From Allium sativum (lineage: Eukaryota > Streptophyta > Magnoliopsida > Asparagales > Amaryllidaceae), in assembly GCA_030737875.1 (NCBI GenBank), contig CM060922.1:308565456-308629455 (forward strand): DNA of 64,000 nt, in the 5' to 3' direction. The translations under genes and the position numbers were made by a program. The notes below the pieces were generated by a model. The model made no database searches, was not told the origin of the DNA, and saw only the letters and a list, made by a program, of their open reading frames with translations. The first letter of the stretch is position 1, and each line of letters starts with the position of its first letter. Below, in pieces: positions 58,458 through 64,000 of the stretch.

Positions 58458-59391
58458 TTTGGTAGTGATCCTCAAGGAATTGATTTCCTTAAAGAAGGTG
58501 ATGAATTTGGGCCTGACTGGTTTGGTAGAGGTATTGTAAATCGTTAAACTGTGAAGCTTGGTTATTGATAAGGTCTGTAGATGATTGTGGAGGGAAAGAG
58601 GTTGTTTGTGAGTATGACTATTAACAATCTGGATCCAAATAGAAATTTGGGCCGTATACCTTTCTTTCTTCATTAAGCGCTTCATGCAGACTGTAAAAAC
58701 CTTTAAAAATTGGATTTTGAAAATTTTGGATAGCCATTTGAACCTGGTTGTAATGTTTAAAAATACCTGTATAATTTGCTCGAAAAACAACATAACAAAA
58801 GAAGTTTTTGGAAAGTGGTTTTTGTTGAATTTTAGAAAAATAATGTGCAAGGCTGTTAGGAACTGTTTGTTTGTGTCGCCTCTCTGTCTCTATTGTTCGT
58901 AAATTCCATATATGGTCAAGCAAACATTCCTGTGAATTGTCTGATATACGAGTAAGGGGTCTGAATCTCCTTGGATCGTTATTATTATATTGGAGCAAAC
59001 TGTATTGACCAAAGGTCATTATCTTTCTGTCATCAGGTACTGGAGAAGGAGATTTGTCTTCCCTTCTTAATCTGGTTTGTAAACTGTGATTTGAAGGGGA
59101 TTCTATCTCCTCCTTCCTAGTTGTGCTGGAAGATGCTATGTTCATAGGAGATGGCTCTTCCTTTACTGTTTTATTTGCTTCTGTATTCATCATATTTCTT
59201 TCTTGTAAACAAAGATGATTAGTGTCGAAGACTGATAGCAACTTTCTTGATAATATATATGCAAGATGATTGTTCTTACCCCTAATATGCTCAAAATTTA
59301 TTTTATAACCATTGCCTTGTATAAGGTTTTGCAAATTTAACCATCTAGTTCTGTTTACTTTTTTAGAATTTTCGTTTGAAATAAACTTCAC
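58458..59391 (-). pseudogene. Caulimovirid RNase H end and viroplasmin-like domain
   Basis: The 256-codon ORF at 59391-58621 starts inside RNase H ('HIRGKNNHLAYILSR'), where family members usually have Asp in place of the Tyr. It then runs through an acidic, Ser/Pro-rich linker ('KEEPSPMNIASSSTTRKEE'). The C-terminal part reads 'YVVFRANYTGIFKHYNQ' and 'IFKGFYSLHEALNEER'. This is the pattern of the Cauli_VI/viroplasmin domain shared by caulimovirid transactivators and RNase H1 N-termini. A second overlapping frame continues to 58458, where the chromovirus begins. The domain binds nucleic acid in RNase H1; its role here is inferred. Confidence 0.7.
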
Positions 59392-60758
59392 AATTGCCTC
59401 ACAATCGGTTCTGACTGTAAATTCTTTATTAAGATAAATCCTATATTTATCTAAGGCATTAATTAACGCTTGTATCTCATAGTCTAAAGATGTCTAACTG
59501 GTTGCTGTATTAAAATTACCGCTTGCATTAGCTGCAATTTTTTCTGTTGACTTATCACTGTATTTTGATGGTTTGCACTTTAGAACTGCTCCCCATCCTT
59601 CTTTACATCCATCGCATTCTATGATAATATAGTCTGTTTCTAAAGGTAATTCTAATGGCTTAATACCTTTTACTTCTTGTTTAATTCTTTGAATTAACTT
59701 AATGTCTACTGTATTAAATCGTGTTTCCCCATTTTTCGAAATCTTGCTATACAATGGCCCTACTAATTTTGCTAAATTTGGGATAAATTTTCTGGCGTAA
59801 TTTACCACTCCTAAGAACGATTGTATCTTCTTTTTATTATCTAACTTACCTGGAAACCCAATAATTTTTTGTGAAATATGCGGTTGAAGTTCAACCTTGC
59901 CATTCCCAATTTCGAGACCTAAAAATGAAATTTTTTGCTTAAAAAATTCCATCTTTCGTTTTGATACTACAAGACCGTTTGTTTCTATTTCTTGAAAGAT
60001 TGTTTTCAGGTGACTTTCATGCTCTTTAATGCTGCTACTAGCAACAAGAATGTCATCTATATAAACTAGACAATACTCATATTTTTTAAAAATACTGTCC
60101 ATAAATCGTTGAAAAATGGCTGGGGCTGTTTTTAATCCGAAACTAAGGACATTCCATTCAAAATGTCCTTCAGAGCACATGAAAGCTGTCCATGGCTTGA
60201 AATCTTCTTCTAATTTGAGCTGATTATAACCCGATTTTAAATCAAATTTACTAAAGATACGTTTGTCTTGGATTAAATTAATTAATGTGTCCTTATTAGG
60301 TATGTTATATCCATCATCTTCAGTATTATCATTTAGGCGTTTATAGTTATAAACAATTCTTGGTTTTCCACGTTTCTGTTCAGAATGATTTCTAACTATA
60401 AATGCCGCTGACCGATGTTTACTATCTGACCTACGTATTAATTTTTGATTTAGCATTTCATTAATTTGGGTTTTAAATTCTTTTATATTAGCTGGAGAAT
60501 AGTCTATATTTGATGTTTTAATTGTGATTTCTGGATTTGTTATTTTAATTTTACATGTGTAGTTTACTCTGTCTTTGGTAACGTCACCACCTAGTAATCC
60601 TGTTTTCTCAAGTTTAGAGATAATCTGATATGGGATGAATTTTACCGCCTTTCCTTTTTCCAGTTCCCTAAAGGTTTCATTTGCTAGAATCGCTAGAGCA
60701 ACTTTTTGCTCTTTTTCGTTTGGAGATTTTTGTTTATTTTGTTTATCTGTTAAAAAAT
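59392..60758 (-). pseudogene. Caulimovirid reverse transcriptase and start of RNase H
   Basis: The frame is open from about 60758 down to 59494, with RT landmarks 'KPRIVYNYKRLND', 'FSKFDLKSGYNQL', 'FEWNVLSFGLKTAPAIFQ' and the catalytic YIDD at 60051-60062. The thumb/connection region has 'FLGVVNYARKFIPNL'. RNase H starts at about 59640 ('IIECDGCKEGWGAVL'). A stop at 59494-59496 interrupts it before 'LDYEIQALINALDKY' and 'VRTDCEAIVKF', which follow in the same direction. The RT core has no stop in it. It would copy the pregenomic RNA. Confidence 0.9.
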
Positions 60759-61180
60759 CTAATTCTCCCTGTCCACCACGCTTTCGAGCGCACTCTGATT
60801 GATAGTTATGGTAGTTTGTAGGTAAAGTATAATTTTGTTTACTAAATGTAATATGTTTTTAGAAATAGAAATACTTCCTCGGTAATTTAAAATAAAATTT
60901 AATCCAAATAGAAATTCATTACTCTTTATTTTTGCTTGTGTAATTGTGCATTGTCCTAATTCATATTTTGAACTAAAGTTGCCAGCAAAATCTTTAAATT
61001 GAATTGTAGATTCATCAGGTAATTTGTGTGTTAGAGTCATAAAACTTTGATTAGCTGTTTTGGAAGTAATTGTGTAATTTAGTGGTATTTTATATTGGGA
61101 TGGAATTAAAGAATGTGCTATTAGACTTTAGTACTTCCTGTATCAATAATTGCAATTGTATCAATAAATTTATTATTATC
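60759..61180 (-). pseudogene. Caulimovirid aspartic protease
   Basis: The active-site 'AIIDTGST' is encoded at about 61127-61150, at the end of the coat-protein ORF just before its stop at 61121. The protease continues after the stop in the ORF 61040-60759 ('LGQCTITQAKIKSNEFLFGL'), which supplies the C-terminal half including the usual 'GLNFI' turn. The protease would cut the viral polyprotein. The stop inside it breaks this copy. Confidence 0.7.
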
Positions 61181-62179
61181 GAACCATACCCGACAGTTTA
61201 ATTTTAATAATGATGTATTATATCTATTTATGTTTACCGAGAATTCATCGTTTTCTGCTAAACTATTTTTTAAATTTTCTGTTTGTTTCATTACTTTGTT
61301 CTCAAATGAGTTCTCAGGTTCTATTTGATTGAAATCGTTAGTCTTTAACCGTGTAATATCATTTTGTATTATAGTTACTTGTATTTGTAATAGTTTTATT
61401 TGTGCATCATGTTTGTCTAATATTTCTTGAAATGTACTTTTCTCAGTTGAACTTTTTTGTTTATAAATAAGTTCTAGATTAAATTGTCTTTTTGCACAAA
61501 GAATGCATATTTCTATAAAACATTTATCACACTGGAAACGTTTAACTATTTCTGGATATCGATAACAGATGAAACATGGAATATGATCATTTCCTCTATT
61601 TTGAATCCGTTGATGTTCACATTCATTTTCGTTGTTCATTAGGGTATAGGTTATGCTATTCTGTGACGTGCTTCCTTCATTATCTGAGACTATACTATAA
61701 ATAGATTCTGTGTCATCGTCGTCACTTAAACTTTCAATGTCAAATTCGCCTATTTCATCAACTAAATTTGCTCTTTGTTGATTATTTTGTCGGTTCGGAC
61801 ATCTATTAGCTAAATGATTTGGGTCACCACAAATATAACAATTACATTTTCGGTTAGGCTTATTTCGTTTAACATATTTTTCTTTCTTACGTTTATCATA
61901 GTGTTTTGTTTTTCTAAGGTACTTTTTAGGTTTATAATAACCATAAGCTTGAGGTGTATAGATCGCTGTTCTACAGAATGCCCAAGCTTGTCGTTTGATT
62001 TGTTCCTGTAAGGTGGCTTGTTTACATCGTCTTTCTAATTGTTGAAATACAAACATTATTCTTGGTTCTATCCCTAATTTAGGAATATTTCCATATTGTG
62101 TTTCCCAATCTTCCTGTAGTTTTCTTCCTAGATCTCTTGGTAGTTTAGAAAAATATTTGTTACATAAGTTTTCTTCCAT
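61121..62179 (-). pseudogene. Caulimovirid coat protein C-terminal part with zinc knuckle
   Basis: This 352-codon ORF has a basic stretch ('KRKCNCYICGDPNHLANRC' region at about 61800-61850) with a CCHC knuckle, the hallmark of caulimovirid coat proteins. The acidic segment 'DIESLSDDDDTES' follows. A second Cys-rich segment near 61490-61570 ('RFQCDKCFIEICILCAKR') may bind zinc. The N-terminal end abuts a TAA near 62190 that separates it from the upstream coat-protein part. The ORF ends inside the protease. Confidence 0.85.
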
Positions 62180-62765
62180 TGCTCTACCTGTTTATGCTAA
62201 TGTTACAACAAAGTCTTTACTAAATTCATTTATATATTTGAAGTCTCTAATACTAAGCTGTTCTAAATTTCTAATTGTTGTTTCTTGCATAAGCATTCCT
62301 CCTTTGCCAGGATCATTGCCTATGAGTAACAATCTTATAAAGCTTGTGAAATTATACGGGTTATTTCCTAAAGCTTTTTGTTCCATAATAATAGCTGGAT
62401 CATCAGTTTTCCTACTTTGATAAATTCCTAAGGCTAATGGGCCTAGGGTTGTTTCTAGTACCGGCCACATGTTCATTTCGGGTTTTTTATTTACTACCCA
62501 ATATCTTACTACGTTTTGTTCCCAGATAAGGATTTCTTCTGGCCATAGTTGAGGGGATTGGTTTTCAAGTAATGGCATATTATGACTGTACAATTTTCCA
62601 TATGATTTTCTCATTCCTTTTCCTATAAATGGACTTTCATTATATTCCTATTCTGGTTTGGCCCAAGGTTCTCGTTCTAATGGTCCTTCCCTAAACTGTT
62701 CACTCGGTTCATTGTCAAATCTACTATGTTTATTACGTGGTATCATGGCTTGGTCCATAAAATTA
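62180..62765 (-). pseudogene. Caulimovirid coat protein N-terminal part
   Basis: The ORF 62614-62192 has 'QLWPEEILIWEQNVVRYWV', 'MNMWPVLETTLGPLALGIYQ' and 'NPYNFTSFIRLLLIGND', which fit the capsid region upstream of the zinc knuckle. More of the same frame is open upstream to about 62765 with one stop near 62649. This part would form the capsid shell. Assignment rests on position between movement protein and zinc knuckle and on composition. Confidence 0.65.
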
Positions 62766-63023
62766 GTTTCAATAAAAAAAATCACTTAATGGAACTTGTT
62801 TGTTTAAAATATCCTCAATTAAAGGCATATTAAAATACTTGGATAATGTTGTAAAAGCGCCTTCATAAGACATGTCAAGTTCAGTTATACATGCTATAAG
62901 AATATCATCTGTCTCTTGCCTTATATTTTCTACTGTTATTTTTCTATTAATAATTTCATGCAACGTTCTCTTACTTTCTGTTTTAAATGTTTCGTCAATT
63001 TTTTCATTTTCTTCATCTTCATA
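62766..63023 (-). pseudogene. Linker between movement and coat protein regions
   Basis: The open frame continues after the movement-protein stop (TAG at about 63024) with an acidic, helix-rich segment ('YEDEENEKIDETFK', 'RQETDDILIACITELDMSY'). It ends at an eight-T run at about 62776-62783 on the minus strand, a likely slippage frameshift. No domain is recognised. Confidence 0.55.
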
Positions 63024-64000
63024 CTATTCTTCTTCATTAATCAGATATCCGAGAACATCTAATTCATCGTCCATTTCTAAATCTGAATTATATTGGTCAA
63101 ATTGTGGACCATCGTCCCAATTCATAGCGTTTAGCTGATCATTAATTATTTCGTTTAAATTAAATTGTTCATTTATTTCAGATTCAGTATCGGTTTCTTC
63201 CTCATTCTGTTTAAACTTGTAGTTATTAAATCGTAAGTTTGGTTCTCCAAATTGATTTGTGTATAAAACGTGAGAATTTGGAATCAGTAGGTTTTTATCA
63301 TTATCTATAAAATCTTTTAGTTGCCATTCAAGGCCTGCTAAATCTTCTGGATTTATCCTTCGTGGTTCTATCATTTTAATACCCTTACTAGCAATGTTCT
63401 GGACTATTCCTTCTAGATTTACTCTAAACTTCATTCCTGACCTATTACTAGCTTTCCCTATTATTCCTATGCTAACAATAAGATTATTGCCAATATAATT
63501 TTCAAAACTGTTTGCTTTAAATCCGTGTTTAAGATGTTTTAGATCTTTAATACTTTTCAAAATATCTGGTACACAGTATATTAGGGCTGATTTGTCGTTT
63601 AAATCTATTTCCATACCTGAAAGTAATGCCTTTTCTATATTTGTTATCCAAGATTTATCTAGATCAAGTGTCAGGAGCTTAGTTCCTAATCCCTTTCTAG
63701 TTAAGGCTTTAATTCCTATTACTATTAAACCTAAATGAAAGAACCTTTTTCCCGTATTTTTTAACTTCTGAATTGTTTCAGGAGATAGGATAGCTAGAGT
63801 AACACTACTATTTACTACCCGTATTTCTTCTTCTCTTACGCTCCTAATTAATGTAGTATTAATGTTGGTAATGCTTGTTTGGTAAAGAATTCTAGGATTC
63901 AATAAATTTAAGCGATTATTATTATAAATATCTATATTTTGATCTAAATCTACTTCTTCGTCCAGCTGTACTATCTGTTTTTCTTTTTCAGATTTAAGGT
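63024..64000 (-). pseudogene. Caulimovirid movement protein (30K superfamily), partial
   Basis: The frame is open from the window edge to a TAG at 63024-63026; the first Met inside is at 63902 but the protein probably begins beyond 64000. 30K-family landmarks are the hydrophobic 'FFHLGLIVIGIKALTRKGLG' stretch with the following 'LLTLDLDKSW', and the later 'DLAGLEWQLKDFID'. The tail is very acidic ('ETDTESEINEQFNLNEI'). The product would enlarge plasmodesmata for cell-to-cell spread. In this copy the reading frame is open over the visible part, but the genome around it is broken. Confidence 0.8.

Larger units (their letters stand above)
46128..64000 (-). other. Endogenous caulimovirid (pararetrovirus), interrupted by a chromovirus
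   Basis: Minus-strand order is movement protein, coat protein with zinc knuckle, aspartic protease, RT, RNase H, viroplasmin-like domain, terminal ORF and promoter-like region. The gene order with MP first and CP-PR-RT-RH following in line resembles petuvirus/florendovirus-type genomes. The 47694-58452 segment is a later insertion and not viral. Multiple stops and frameshifts throughout mean a defective, old copy. It runs off the right edge of the window. Confidence 0.85.

Noticed and set aside
1..64000. CRISPR, bacterial operons, tRNA or rRNA genes
   Set aside because: No spaced direct repeats of CRISPR type, no operon structure, and no tRNA or rRNA consensus found by eye. The tRNA-like match at 51579 is a retrotransposon primer-binding site.

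Overview
The window is plant nuclear DNA, almost certainly from a eudicot-type angiosperm. It is AT-rich and carries Ty1/copia, Ty3/gypsy (Tat-like and chromovirus), LINE, Helitron and hAT-type elements plus an endogenous caulimovirid. I see no intact host gene and no rRNA, tRNA or CRISPR. Nearly every coding stretch is a transposon or viral remnant with frameshifts or stops. I cannot name the species.

Layout. 1-4165: 3' end of a Tat-like Ty3 element with an antisense ORF and a 3' LTR. 4553-13020: minus-strand Ty1/copia remnant, split by a nearly full-length LINE (5861-12042). 14208-21380: minus-strand SIRE-like copia element with an accessory ORF region and arrays of CAGACGTCTG palindromes; it sits inside a 51-bp tandem duplication of the target DNA. 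21386-23615: unassigned DNA. 23621-29862: plus-strand copia element with both LTRs and a TTATG target duplication. 30160-41375: candidate non-autonomous Helitron carrying gene-like fragments and a hAT-type MITE. 41376-44370: gene fragments, including a SLIDE-domain piece of an ISWI remodeller.

44401-64000 is dominated by an endogenous caulimovirid on the minus strand: movement protein, coat protein with zinc knuckle, aspartic protease, RT, RNase H, a viroplasmin-like domain and a promoter-like region. Its promoter-like region exists twice, in inverted orientation, around a spacer holding a second hAT-type MITE. A 10.8-kb chromovirus with 3.9-kb LTRs (47694-58452) sits inside the viral coding region with a TGTCC target duplication.

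The value of the window is its nesting record. LINE in copia, copia in a tandem repeat, chromovirus in virus and MITE in viral spacer each keep visible target duplications, so the order of events can be read. The least expected signal is the set of paired 10-bp palindromes, start-to-start 21-22 bp, in the SIRE-like LTR and again in that element's 3' accessory region.
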